Shown piece by piece: positions 8,801-16,236 of a stretch of DNA of 64,000 nt. Under the pieces are notes generated by a model. The model had not been told where the DNA came from. It did no database searches and was given only the letters and a program-made list of their open reading frames with translations. Positions within the stretch are counted from its first letter, which is position 1. Each line of letters opens with the position of its first letter. The translations under genes were made by a program, and so were the position numbers. Source of the stretch: an uncultured Peptococcaceae bacterium (GTDB lineage: Bacteria; Bacillota; Limnochordia; Darwinibacteriales; Darwinibacteriaceae); NCBI GenBank assembly GCA_937988745.1, contig CALKAR010000251.1, forward strand, positions 6,134 through 70,133, in the 5' to 3' direction.

Positions 8801-8918
8801 TCATTATCTAGAGATGCGTGATGAAGTGGCTGGCACCCGGACAATTATCAAACTGTCTGAGATCAGCTCGGCAGACATAGCGGACGAAATCTTTTCACTG
8901 CGTTATCTGCGGCGATAA
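5859..8918 (+). CDS. RND/MMPL exporter fused in frame to a LolA-like lipoprotein-sorting domain
   Basis: 1019 residues. Residues 1-763 are an RND-superfamily exporter: TM1 near 8-28, a large outer loop, a five-helix block near 215-365, then a second half of the same design (TM7 near 395, helices near 605-745) with MGIGIDYAVHYVSRFRLE. Residues 764-1019 start MRRMAVFLIAACLAFSGSVWA, a complete signal peptide, followed by an outer-membrane lipoprotein-sorting (LolA-like) domain (YLGPADVRGTKFL, MWLYLPALGRERRIA). An AAAGGAG (8134-8140) precedes the internal ATG 8148, so the sorting protein may also be made separately. GTG 5859 is preferred over GTG 5850 because GAGG lies 8 bases before it. Probable envelope lipid or lipoprotein export with the next gene. 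Confidence 0.9.
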   Translation: MKRLIKSVLTRPWLYIGSAIVLTLVLGAFIPRLQFDASIMNMVPDDDPVLIELLEVTKDFGSQELFAVALRAENIYTPGVLHKIDSLGKSIAALPGVSKVETPLNIQYIDSGFFGIDIRPITETVPQTPEEIAAFKTDFQTTPYAGRLITDDGTGAMLLVQFEPWDDEEKQAIVNQIEEIVRAYQGPEKLYVVGDLYIFNYTEHAMRQDLVKLVPFVAVVIIAVLYLTFHSPMGVLIPLITVFTSLVWTIGLMAFFEVPVSIISMVLPVILLTLGVASGIHILNKYQELLAQGLDKVAALKQTFEDITSPVVMAALTTSAGFMSLVTAFVQPIREFGVFTAFGVFAAMVLSLTVVPAILVLVKPPAAKGPRDGKKQDNLLTLILEWAAEMTLDRGSLVLITAAMLLAVMVFGASRIQLESNIINYFADHTPIRQSTALVEDVFGGSMQLAVVFDTGQPDGIKEPEVLQKIEQAQEYLNSFSTINHAMSIVDVLKTMNQALWDGDPEFFTLPETREAVAQQLLLFTMQGGSGLESLVSYDYQQALINAQMKTLDAQELADVIAAVEQYMEQEFGSDPNLKVTVTGTPKVMMRLMDRYVQTQVSSLASSTIGVGLIVMLLMRSIVLGLLCLIPLVFTVAVNFGVMGFVGIPLDAVTSIIASLVMGIGIDYAVHYVSRFRLEREGGRSFREAVRNAGTTSGRAIIYNAVALVAGFLVLVFSESFRAIAIFGYLMALTMVISSAATLLIIPVLLDLYENSKVERSRSMRRMAVFLIAACLAFSGSVWAKELTGDEILQKLEISNLLSGSGTAELEMITENAQGVQRSYNLRIYRKQEEKSESQLLEYLGPADVRGTKFLAQKEGDEGSQMWLYLPALGRERRIAANMAGDKFMGTDFTYEEIAGDFDYQNQYTADRLPDEELNGQLVYVLDLTPTADTPYGRIKMWVLQERVLPVKLELFSGDQGSPAKTLLLDDYRTVEEQPIPHYLEMRDEVAGTRTIIKLSEISSADIADEIFSLRYLRR
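8134..8150 (+). promoter_or_regulatory. Internal ribosome binding site and ATG inside the RND-LolA frame
   Basis: AAAGGAG at 8134-8140, 7 bases before an in-frame ATG at 8148 that begins a textbook signal peptide. This is a full translation start inside a continuous frame. Confidence 0.7.
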
Positions 8919-8936
8919 AGTAAAGGAGGGCAAAAG

Positions 8937-10172
8937 ATGTACAGAAGGATGGGTACAGCAGCTCTTATATTGGTTCTGCTGATGAGCGCGTGGGCATCGG
9001 CCGCCGAGGTCAGTGGTGAACTTCAGGTAGGCACTGTTTACGAGCTGGAAGAAGCCATCACAGAACTTCCCATCAGGTTAAAATTGGCTCTCGAAGACAA
9101 TCCCATCGGAAATGGTAAGTTCTACTTGTCGCTGAAAGGCCTCTTTGACCCCCTGAGCGGAGAAAGTGAGCAGTTCAGATTAAATCTGGATGAGGCATAC
9201 ATGGCGGTTTACCTAGATGACGTGGATCTCATAGTGGGCCGGCATGTTATCAGCTGGGGCACCGTTGATGGATTTAACCCCACCAATTACTTTGCTCGCC
9301 TCAGTGAAGAAACGCTGTTAAAAGGATCTCTTCGGGGTGAACCGGCGGTGGGTGTTCAAGCTGCCTACTATAATCCCAACTGGTCCGTCACCGGTGTAGT
9401 GCTGCCCGTATTTGTCCCTCAAGAACTGAGCGGCCGTATGCGGGAAGCCTTTGTGAATGAGCCCATGGGTGTACAGCTGCTCGCAGCCATTGATGATGCG
9501 GAGCGTCCCAAACCATCGCTTACCAATATGGAGTTTGGGCTGAGAGCTGAGACGTTCTTGCATGGTTGGGATCTACAGCTGAGTGGTTATTACGGCTTTG
9601 AGTCTCTTCCGGGAATTACGGTGGATTTCACCTTCGATCCTGTTGAAATGCTGCCCGTTCTAGTCTTCGAAGGCAAGTACCGCAGGCAGTGGTATGTGGG
9701 CGCCGCGGCTGCCGGTTTCTTAGGGGACCTTGGCATCAAGGCAGAAGCTGCTTATGGCGGCCCTATACCCTTCGAGGAGGGCGTTGTGACAATCTCGCAG
9801 AATGAGCCAGCTTGGAAGGGAGTTGTAGGCGCAGAATATATGCTGCCTGCTGGCAATGGGGTACTTGTTCAGGGTCAGTACATCTATGAGGGCAGTGGTG
9901 GGCTGTTCACACCGTATCATGAACCCATGGTTGAACCTGAGCCCGGTCATTACCTTGTCGGAAGGATCTCCTATAATTTCACGCTGGAAAATAGTGTTGA
10001 ACTGGCAGCGCTCTACAGCCTGCTGGACAGGAACGCTGTGCTCATGCCAGGATTTAAATACCGCCTGCCTCAGGGTTTGGAGATCCAAGGTTCTCTGCTG
10101 AAGACTGTAGGTGAAGGTGAACTGGAGCTGGTTCCAGACCAAGTTAGATTAGCAGTTACCTATCGATTTTAG
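8937..10172 (+). CDS. Outer-membrane beta-barrel protein of the RND/LolA operon
   Basis: 411 residues. Signal peptide MYRRMGTAALILVLLMSAWASAAE, then alternating amphipathic strands, ending QVRLAVTYRF: a C-terminal Phe with alternating aromatic/hydrophobic residues is the usual BAM recognition signal. The stretch DLIVGRHVISWGTVDGFNPTNY (near residue 97) resembles DUF1302/porin-like barrels found beside RND plus LolA-like genes in Gram-negative bacteria. AAAGGAGG precedes the ATG; 18 bases separate it from the exporter gene. Inferred role: outer-membrane step of the lipid or hydrophobic-compound export route. Exact family is a weak call. Confidence 0.8.
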   Translation: MYRRMGTAALILVLLMSAWASAAEVSGELQVGTVYELEEAITELPIRLKLALEDNPIGNGKFYLSLKGLFDPLSGESEQFRLNLDEAYMAVYLDDVDLIVGRHVISWGTVDGFNPTNYFARLSEETLLKGSLRGEPAVGVQAAYYNPNWSVTGVVLPVFVPQELSGRMREAFVNEPMGVQLLAAIDDAERPKPSLTNMEFGLRAETFLHGWDLQLSGYYGFESLPGITVDFTFDPVEMLPVLVFEGKYRRQWYVGAAAAGFLGDLGIKAEAAYGGPIPFEEGVVTISQNEPAWKGVVGAEYMLPAGNGVLVQGQYIYEGSGGLFTPYHEPMVEPEPGHYLVGRISYNFTLENSVELAALYSLLDRNAVLMPGFKYRLPQGLEIQGSLLKTVGEGELELVPDQVRLAVTYRF

Positions 10173-10184
10173 CGGTTTCCATTT

Positions 10185-10223
10185 CCTTGGTGCGAAACAC
10201 AAAAAACGGCGTTTCGTTCAAGG
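10185..10223. repeat. Imperfect inverted repeat after the barrel gene
   Basis: CCTTG-gtg-CGAAAC and GTTTCG-tt-CAAGG pair across a 12-base loop. It lies just after the barrel gene but lacks a T run, so it may be a weak or Rho-type end, or a processing hairpin. Its last base touches the tlp -35 element. Confidence 0.4.
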
Positions 10224-10252
10224 AATGTAGTGTTCGAGGTAGGTGCACACTA
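10223..10252 (+). promoter_or_regulatory. Sigma-G-like forespore promoter of tlp
   Basis: GAATG (10223-10227), 18 bases, CACACTA (10246-10252). This matches the Bacillus sigma-G pattern (GHATR, N18, CATWHTA) at all positions but one, and lies 36 bases before the tlp start. Sigma-G control of SASP genes is established; this site is an inference from pattern. Confidence 0.6.
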
Positions 10253-10287
10253 AATCAGGGCAAATCGCCGAGAAAGGTGGAATAGCT

Positions 10288-10527
10288 GTGCGCCGTAATC
10301 GCCCAAAGCCCGATGACCGGAGCGACAATGTGGAGCGTCTTCAGGAACAGGTAGTTAATACCATCGAGAATCTTGAAGAAGCTCACGAAACCTTAAGGAA
10401 TCCAGATCTGCCTCCAGAACAGAGGGAGCAGATCTTGGCGAAGAACCGCCGCCGCGAAGAAGCGATTGCTGGAAAGCGAGAAGAAATAAAAGACGAATAC
10501 GAGTTCCAGCAGCGGCTGAAGGATTAG
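10288..10527 (+). CDS. tlp: Small acid-soluble spore protein, Tlp family
   Basis: 79 residues. The Tlp signature is plain: PKPDDRSDNVERLQEQVVNTIENLEEA followed by helices rich in Glu and Arg (NRRREEAIAGKREEIKDE). Tlp is made in the forespore and degraded on germination; B. subtilis Tlp is 83 residues. GTG 10288 is chosen because AAAGGTGG ends 7 bases before it; the longer open frame lacks a ribosome site. It is a single-gene unit with a sigma-G-like promoter and its own terminator. Its presence means the organism, or its recent ancestor, forms endospores. Confidence 0.92.
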   Translation: MRRNRPKPDDRSDNVERLQEQVVNTIENLEEAHETLRNPDLPPEQREQILAKNRRREEAIAGKREEIKDEYEFQQRLKD

Positions 10528-10539
10528 TCTCTGGTCGAA

Positions 10540-10572
10540 ATGCGTGCCTCGAACAGCGGGGCACGCATTTTT
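10540..10572 (+). terminator. Rho-independent terminator of tlp
   Basis: Stem ATGCGTGCC/GGGCACGCAT around an 8-10 base loop followed by TTTTT, starting 13 bases after the tlp stop. Confidence 0.85.
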
Positions 10573-10640
10573 ATGCGTCAGTACAGGATTTCCATATCTT
10601 GTGGCCAATATTACAAATTGGAAAGGAGAAGGTTGATACC

Positions 10641-11147
10641 ATGGATGTCCTTACAGCAGTTGAACAGCGGAGAAGTGTTCGGAGTTATAGCGATCAAGAG
10701 CTAACTCGTGAGCAAATCGACAAACTGCTTCGGGCGGCCCATTTAGCTCCTTCGGCTCGGAATCGACAGGAATGGAAGTTCATTGCTGTTGATGACAAAG
10801 AGCTGATCAAAAAGATTGCGGAAATCAGCGGACAGGAATTTGCTGGTGAAGCCCCATTAATCCTAGCTGGAGTTGGTTTAGAACCTGAGCGAGTGATGCG
10901 TTGTGGTATTCCACCGTACATAGTGGATGTAACTATCGCCATGACCCAGGTTACCCTCCTAGCTGTGGAAATGGGCTTGGGAACGTGCTGGATTGGCGGG
11001 TATCCTCAAGATGAAGTTAGAAAACTCTTGGGTGTGCCTGAAAAGCACCAGATTGTGATGCTGCTGACAGTGGGTTACCCCAGCGAACAGCCTGAAGCAA
11101 GGCCCAGAAAGCCTTTCGAAGAAGTTGTCTCTTACAATAAATTCTAG
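10641..11147 (+). CDS. Nitroreductase-family FMN protein
   Basis: 168 residues of the FMN-dependent nitroreductase fold. Visible motifs: the FMN-phosphate binding QRRSVRSY at residues 8-15, HLAPSARNRQEW near 36-47, and a C-terminal GLGTCWIGGYP plus TVGYPSEQP typical of the short-chain members. These use NAD(P)H to reduce nitroaromatics, quinones or flavins as homodimers. Start ATG 10641 follows AAAGGAGAAGG; an upstream in-frame start is not supported. It may be transcribed with the oxidoreductase gene 18 bases downstream. Confidence 0.92.
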   Translation: MDVLTAVEQRRSVRSYSDQELTREQIDKLLRAAHLAPSARNRQEWKFIAVDDKELIKKIAEISGQEFAGEAPLILAGVGLEPERVMRCGIPPYIVDVTIAMTQVTLLAVEMGLGTCWIGGYPQDEVRKLLGVPEKHQIVMLLTVGYPSEQPEARPRKPFEEVVSYNKF

Positions 11148-11165
11148 CTCGGGGAGGAGAGCACT

Positions 11166-12209
11166 TTGGCAGACAAGATTAAAATCGGTATTATTGGGGC
11201 CGGAAACATCGCCCAATCGGCCCATATACCAGCATATTTGGCACAAGATGATGTAGAGCTTTATGCGGTTTACGACATCAACAATTCCCGTGCCAAGGAA
11301 GTAGCAGACAAATTTGGTTTCAAGTACGCTGTTGGCAGTTTGGAAGAACTAGTAAGTATGGAAGAACTTGATGCAGTCAGCGTCTGCACTTGGAATGATG
11401 GACATAAAGATGCGGTAATTGCTGCGGCTAATGCTGGAAAGCATATCCTCTGTGAAAAGCCGATGGCTATGACAGTGGCGGAGACAGAGGCCATGGCAGA
11501 AGCGGTGCGAAAGAACAACGTTATTTTTATGATGGGCTTTGTCAACCGCTTCCGAGTTGAGAGTAAAATCATCAAGGAACTGGCTGATGCGGGCAAGTTC
11601 GGCGAGATTTACTACGCTAAGTGCGGCATTATTAGGCGGCGCGGTACACCGCTTGGCTGGTTTACTGACCTGAGCAAATCGGGCGGCGGTCCAGTTATCG
11701 ATTTGGGAGTTCACGCGATTGATGTAACCTGGTACTACATGGGTAAGCCAGAGCCAGTCAGCGTTAGTGCTGTAACTTACAGTAAGATCGGGGATTATAA
11801 GACTAAAGGTGTCAGCCGCTGGGAAGCCTTGGATACCGATAACCTGGTTTTCGAAACAGAGGACTCTGCCGCCGCTTTGATTAGATTCAAGAACGGTGCT
11901 TCGATGACAGTAGATGTCACATGGGCTATTAATGGCAAAGAACGGGGCATTTTCAGCGAAATTTACGGCACCAAAGCCGGCGCAAGCCTTGATCCCTTCT
12001 GCATTTACGCTGAAGAAGCTGGTTACTTGATGGACTGCACTCCCATAGCAGAACCAGAGAACATGTTTAACAATGAAATCCGTCACTTCCTTGACTGTAT
12101 TAAGAGCGGGCAGGAACCGATCGCAACCTTGGAAGACGGCATGGCTGTGCAGAAAATCCTAAACGGCATCTATGATTCGGCTCGTCTAGGACGTGAGGTT
12201 GAACTGTAA
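11166..12209 (+). CDS. Gfo/Idh/MocA-family oxidoreductase (sugar/inositol dehydrogenase-like)
   Basis: 347 residues. N-terminal Rossmann fold with IGIIGAGNIAQSAHIPAY, and the family's EKP motif (HILCEKPMAM) near residue 97. The C-terminal alpha/beta domain holds GGGPVIDLGVHAIDVTWYYMG with a catalytic-type His and Asp. Family members oxidise sugars, inositols or related polyols with NAD(P). The start is TTG 11166 behind GGGGAGGAG. It overlaps the MscS gene by one base (TAATG). Substrate cannot be assigned. Confidence 0.92.
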   Translation: MADKIKIGIIGAGNIAQSAHIPAYLAQDDVELYAVYDINNSRAKEVADKFGFKYAVGSLEELVSMEELDAVSVCTWNDGHKDAVIAAANAGKHILCEKPMAMTVAETEAMAEAVRKNNVIFMMGFVNRFRVESKIIKELADAGKFGEIYYAKCGIIRRRGTPLGWFTDLSKSGGGPVIDLGVHAIDVTWYYMGKPEPVSVSAVTYSKIGDYKTKGVSRWEALDTDNLVFETEDSAAALIRFKNGASMTVDVTWAINGKERGIFSEIYGTKAGASLDPFCIYAEEAGYLMDCTPIAEPENMFNNEIRHFLDCIKSGQEPIATLEDGMAVQKILNGIYDSARLGREVEL

Positions 12210-13027
12210 TGGATGCTATGTCTGCTGTATCTAATCTCTGGGGGGTTGCGGCCCAATACGCTGGCAGACTTGTGTTGGCGGTAATCGTATATTTCGTCGG
12301 ACGTCAGCTAGTGAAGCTCGCCATTAACCTAACTGAGCGCAGAATGACAAAACTGCATGTTGATGAGTCGCTGCACACATTCTTGTCTTCGCTCCTCAGT
12401 ATGGCGCTGCAGGCACTCTTACTTTTGTCTGTGGCAGCCACAGCTGGAATCGAAGTCACATCTTTCGTAGCACTCATTGGAGCAGCAGGGTTGGCAATCG
12501 GGTTAGCGTTTCAAGGTTCGCTTTCTAATTTCGCAGGCGGAGTATTGATTTTGCTTTTGAAGCCCTTTAAAGTAGGCGATTTCATTGAAGCAGGGGGTTA
12601 TTCAGGTACTGTCAAGGAAATCCAAGTGTTCTACACCATCCTGCATACTCCTAATAATCAGAAGGTGATTCTGCCTAACTCAACGCTTTCGAATGCTACT
12701 ACAGTTAACTACTCAGCGAATCCTACTCGTCGAGCTAACATTCAAGTATTGGTATCCTTTGACTCTGACATTCAGCAGGTAAAAGAGGTGCTCCTCAATG
12801 CAGCACGAAGCATTCCGGAAGTGCTGGATGATCCGGCACCATTTGTTGCCTTAGGAGATTTCAGCCCCCATGGCATGGTGTTCTACTTGAGGGCTTGGGC
12901 ACCCGTAAAGGACTACTGGACCGCCTACTTCAAACTAAATGAGAATATCAAAGAAGGACTAGATTCAGCAGGAATTGAGATTCCATATGAGCAGTTAGAT
13001 GTGCGTGTAACAGAAAACCGGCCATAG
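12209..13027 (+). CDS. mscS: MscS-family small-conductance mechanosensitive channel
   Basis: 272 residues, the length of E. coli MscS. Three membrane helices in the first 130 residues end in the Gly/Ala-rich pore helix (LIGAAGLAIGLAFQGSLSNFAGGVLILLLKPFKVGDF), the family hallmark. The cytoplasmic beta domain follows (VILPNSTLSNATTVNYS). It releases solutes on hypo-osmotic shock. ATG 12209 shares its A with the previous gene's TAA, so translation is coupled. The TAG stop lies inside the loop of the terminator hairpin. Confidence 0.95.
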   Translation: MDAMSAVSNLWGVAAQYAGRLVLAVIVYFVGRQLVKLAINLTERRMTKLHVDESLHTFLSSLLSMALQALLLLSVAATAGIEVTSFVALIGAAGLAIGLAFQGSLSNFAGGVLILLLKPFKVGDFIEAGGYSGTVKEIQVFYTILHTPNNQKVILPNSTLSNATTVNYSANPTRRANIQVLVSFDSDIQQVKEVLLNAARSIPEVLDDPAPFVALGDFSPHGMVFYLRAWAPVKDYWTAYFKLNENIKEGLDSAGIEIPYEQLDVRVTENRP

Positions 13028-13040
13028 TGCCGGTTTTCTT
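13012..13040. terminator. Bidirectional terminator between mscS and the ugp-like operon
   Basis: Perfect 11-bp stem AGAAAACCGGC/GCCGGTTTTCT with a 6-base loop. T-rich arms on both strands serve the convergent mscS and permease genes. The mscS stop codon (13025-13027) is in the loop. Confidence 0.85.
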
Positions 13041-13044
13041 AATA

Positions 13045-13872
13045 CTATTTGGTTGTCTGCATGGCTATGCCTTCGGCGAACTGTCTGCGGAAGAGGATGA
13101 GAACGATCAGAGGTGGGAGCATGATGATCAGCAGCCCAGCCATAATGATATTCCATTCTGCAGCGCCGCGTTCAGATGTATAGAGCATGCGGAGACCAAT
13201 CTGCGCTACACGCATATCTGCCGCGGTGGTCGCAATATTGGGCCAGAGATATTCGTTCCACATATAGACAAACTCGATGACCAGCAGTGCGGCGATGTTT
13301 GTCCAGGAAAGTGGAAGCAGAACGTGCCACAAGTACTGCAGAGCAGTTGTTCCATCAACCCGTGCTGCATCGGCTAATTCTTGAGGTACCGTCAGATAAA
13401 ACTGCCGGAAGAGAATGATTCCCGTGGTACTGGCAAAATAGGGAATCGTCAGGGCTCGATAGGTGTTCAGCCAATTCCAGGACGCCATCATCCGATAAAG
13501 AGGAATCACTCGCACAGGGAGAGGCATCATCTGAGTTACCATACAGAGGGGGAACAAGAACCAACTTCCCCTAAACTTGAAGTGGGTAAAGGCAAAGGCT
13601 GCCAAGATAGAGAAAATGATTTTGCCAATCGATACGACGACGGCAATGATCACACTGTTCTTGAGCAGAATCCCCATATTGACCCGGGTCCAAGCTTCCT
13701 TCAGGTTATTCAAGAGCTCTTTTCCTGGGCGTAGAATTGGGGGAAAGGCATAAGCATCTTGGTGGGTATGGGTTGCCATGACAAAGGCATAATACATGGG
13801 AAAAGCCACCACTAGTAGGGTGAACAGTAGAATGGCATGAGTAGCTATTGCATGAAGTGTTTTACGCTTCAC
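13045..13872 (-). CDS. ugpE: ABC importer permease, UgpE/MalG type
   Basis: 275 residues with six predicted membrane helices and the permease EAA loop (ELADAARVDGTTALQYLWHVLLPL) that docks the ATPase. The N-terminal ATHTHQDAYAFPP and the C-terminal WNEYLWPNIAT are characteristic of MalG/UgpE inner-membrane components of CUT1 importers. GTG 13872 follows AAGGACGG. Last gene of a three-gene minus-strand operon. Glycerol-3-phosphate or a glycerophosphodiester is the favoured substrate because of the binding protein; a sugar is possible. Confidence 0.88.
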   Translation of the reverse strand: MKRKTLHAIATHAILLFTLLVVAFPMYYAFVMATHTHQDAYAFPPILRPGKELLNNLKEAWTRVNMGILLKNSVIIAVVVSIGKIIFSILAAFAFTHFKFRGSWFLFPLCMVTQMMPLPVRVIPLYRMMASWNWLNTYRALTIPYFASTTGIILFRQFYLTVPQELADAARVDGTTALQYLWHVLLPLSWTNIAALLVIEFVYMWNEYLWPNIATTAADMRVAQIGLRMLYTSERGAAEWNIIMAGLLIIMLPPLIVLILFRRQFAEGIAMQTTK

Positions 13873-13911
13873 AGCTAGGTCACCGTCCTTATAAGAGCAG
13901 TCGAAGACTAA

Positions 13912-14793
13912 TTACCGATCATAGACTGACTTCCTGGTTGAGGTATAAATCTGTACTGCGCCAATAATGGCTACGATGATAAACAGGAAGACTGATTGGG
14001 CAGCAGCCTGCCCTTCTTGCATCCGTCCGAATCCATCCCGGTAGATCTTGTAGATCAGGAATTCTGTAGAGCGGTTCGGCCCGCCTTGGGTTACCACATC
14101 GATCATGCCAAAAGATTGGAAGAAGGCATATACCGTGTTTACAAACACCAAGAAGGCTGTTGTTGGACTGAGCAGAGGAAAGGTAACCTTCCAGAAAGTC
14201 TGCCATGGCGAGGCACCATCAATCGAAGCAGCTTCTTTTAGATTGTGGGGGACATTTTGCAGCCCAGCTACGAAAAAGCAGATGTTGTACCCCAGCATGA
14301 CCCAAACGGACGCTGCGGTCACCAAGATAAACGCTGCAACGGGTTCCGTAAAATAGTTGATGGAATAGCCAGTCAGCGCACTGATGATCCGTGTCGCAAC
14401 TCCAATGGAAGGGTCAAATATCAAAGACCACATAACTCCAGCAATAATTGGAGACATAGCATAGGTCCAGATGAATGCAATCTGATAAAAAGCCGTTCCG
14501 CGAATTTTTTGGGTAGTCAAGAGGGCAATGCAGAGAGAAATGGTCAAGCCTACCCCAATGACGAGTGCGGAGAAAATAATCGTATTTCTCAGACTGAACA
14601 GATATTCAGGTGATGCGAACATCTCGACGTAGTTCCGCCATCCCACACTGCGCAGCTGCCCGAAGGGAGATACTCGGTGGAATGAGAGGTGAATCGCCTG
14701 CGCAAAGGGGAAGATCAGGAAAATCACAATCACAACGATTGAGGGCATGACAAGCCAGTAAGGTAAGATGCGATAATTAGGGAACCTGTTCAT
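13912..14793 (-). CDS. ugpA: ABC importer permease, UgpA/MalF type
   Basis: 293 residues, six membrane helices, EAA loop NLKEAASIDGASPWQTFWKVTFPLLSP. It pairs with the UgpE-like permease encoded 39 bases downstream. AGGAGG precedes ATG 14793. The ending VYTS-type tail (AVQIYTSTRKSVYDR) and the FFQSFGMIDVVTQGGPNRSTEFLIYKIYRDGF stretch fit UgpA. No ATP-binding gene follows, so an ATPase encoded elsewhere must energise the transporter. Confidence 0.88.
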   Translation of the reverse strand: MNRFPNYRILPYWLVMPSIVVIVIFLIFPFAQAIHLSFHRVSPFGQLRSVGWRNYVEMFASPEYLFSLRNTIIFSALVIGVGLTISLCIALLTTQKIRGTAFYQIAFIWTYAMSPIIAGVMWSLIFDPSIGVATRIISALTGYSINYFTEPVAAFILVTAASVWVMLGYNICFFVAGLQNVPHNLKEAASIDGASPWQTFWKVTFPLLSPTTAFLVFVNTVYAFFQSFGMIDVVTQGGPNRSTEFLIYKIYRDGFGRMQEGQAAAQSVFLFIIVAIIGAVQIYTSTRKSVYDR

Positions 14794-14832
14794 GGAAAAC
14801 CTCCTATAGCGTGCTCCTCGTCCGGTGCAAAG

Positions 14833-14860
14833 ATCACCGGAGGAAAGCTCCTCCGGTGAT
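14833..14860 (-). terminator. Strong hairpin between the binding-protein and permease genes
   Basis: Perfect 12-bp stem ATCACCGGAGGA/TCCTCCGGTGAT with a 4-base loop, in the 97-base gap between ugpB- and ugpA-like genes. No T run follows, so it is probably a partial attenuator or an mRNA 3'-end stabiliser that keeps binding protein in excess, as known for malE-malF. Confidence 0.7.
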
Positions 14861-14890
14861 GTTGTTTCTTAAGGATGTTAGCTGCAGCTC

Positions 14891-16219
14891 TTACTCAAAG
14901 AACTCGTTGTACTCTGCCAGGAGTGCATTGATTTGGTCTGCAGAGTATTGGAGAGCAGCACGTTGGTCTTCGCCGTTGGCGATCTTCTCCAGAGCTGTCC
15001 GGACCCATTCACGAGCTTGGGCGAATGGCCCCATTCTCATACCGGCCGAGGCGTTGGTATCGGACTTGCCGCTGAGAATCTGGAGGAAAGCGGTCAGGTG
15101 GTTCGGGCTCTGTGTAAACCAGCCTTCGTCCATGAGAGCCTTCACCGCAGCATTTGTTGCGGGGAAGTAGCCGGTATTCTTGTGCCAGTAAACAGCTACA
15201 TCAGTGCGGGAGAGGTACTTGAAGAATTCGAAGATTACCCGCAGTTCTTCATCGGTTACCCGATTAGAAACATACAAGCTGTTACCACCGATCAGGGAGT
15301 TGCCCCGTGGATATTCATCACTTAGACGCGGCAGGAAGGTAGTGCGTACCTCAAAGGAGTCGCCTACAGTCCTGAGAATTCCGTCTAGCGAGGATGTGGA
15401 CTGCATCAAGAATGTGATTTCGCCGCTCTGGAAAGCGCCGTTGGCATTGTATTCAGCACCACCGTAGATCCAGACACCGTCTCTTGCCATCTTGCTCCAG
15501 AGGGTGAGGAGTTCATCGGTGAACTCATTTGGCCAGCTGACCGAAGTCGGACGGCCTTCGCGGCCATTGCCCATGTTGGCATATTCTAAGTCGTGGAGTG
15601 CCAGGGCATTTTCAAACATCCAGTCGGGCCAGCCAAAGGACAGAGCGTTCTTGACTACGCCGGCTTCGATGAGCTTGAGGCCGTACTCATACATCTCCTG
15701 CCAGGTTGTGGGAGGCTTGTTGGGGTCAAGCCCAGCTGCCCGGAGATGGTCGGCGTTGTAATAGATCATGGCTGTCGACGAAGCGAAGGGCCAGGACCAC
15801 AGATTGCCGTCTTTTGAGTAGTACTGCACGATGGGGCGGATGTACTGACCGAAGTCCCATTCTTCGCCTAGACGTTTGGGAATTTGGTAAGCGGGGATGA
15901 TCATGCCGCTGTCATGCATGGCCTGGGTTCCTACTTCGTAGATCTGGACAATTCCGGGCTCTTGTCCTGCTTGGTAAGCAGCCCTAAACCGTGCCAAGCA
16001 TTCTTCGTAGGTACCTACCAAGACAGGTTCGATCTGCATGTTGGGGTCAATTGCGTTGAAGTCAGCAACAACCTTATTCAGAACTTCCAGGCGAGCGCCT
16101 GTCATACTGTGCCAGAACTCAACTGTTACTGGCTGTGCTGCTGCTGTTGCAATTCCTGCAAGTACGAATGCTAGGACAAGAACAGCAACAGTCATACGTC
16201 TTGCCACTACACTGAACAT
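14891..16219 (-). CDS. ugpB: Extracellular solute-binding protein, UgpB-like
   Basis: 442 residues. Signal peptide to about residue 29 (VLVLAFVLAGIATAAAQ) with a signal peptidase I site and no lipobox Cys, so it is a soluble periplasmic-type protein, consistent with an outer membrane. The mature start VTVEFWHSMTGARLEVLNKV and the segment IVQIYEVGTQAMHDSG are strongly reminiscent of UgpB, the glycerol-3-phosphate/glycerophosphocholine receptor. GGAGG precedes the ATG. First gene of the minus-strand operon, with a promoter and operator-like palindrome upstream. Confidence 0.87.
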   Translation of the reverse strand: MFSVVARRMTVAVLVLAFVLAGIATAAAQPVTVEFWHSMTGARLEVLNKVVADFNAIDPNMQIEPVLVGTYEECLARFRAAYQAGQEPGIVQIYEVGTQAMHDSGMIIPAYQIPKRLGEEWDFGQYIRPIVQYYSKDGNLWSWPFASSTAMIYYNADHLRAAGLDPNKPPTTWQEMYEYGLKLIEAGVVKNALSFGWPDWMFENALALHDLEYANMGNGREGRPTSVSWPNEFTDELLTLWSKMARDGVWIYGGAEYNANGAFQSGEITFLMQSTSSLDGILRTVGDSFEVRTTFLPRLSDEYPRGNSLIGGNSLYVSNRVTDEELRVIFEFFKYLSRTDVAVYWHKNTGYFPATNAAVKALMDEGWFTQSPNHLTAFLQILSGKSDTNASAGMRMGPFAQAREWVRTALEKIANGEDQRAALQYSADQINALLAEYNEFFE

Positions 16220-16236
16220 TACAACACCTCCGAAAA

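Noticed and set aside
11349..12086. Long minus-strand open frame inside the first Gfo/Idh/MocA gene
   Set aside because: Antisense to a clear enzyme gene; no ribosome site or motif.
13027..13377. Plus-strand open frame after mscS
   Set aside because: It is antisense to the well-supported permease gene and follows a terminator; no protein-like features.
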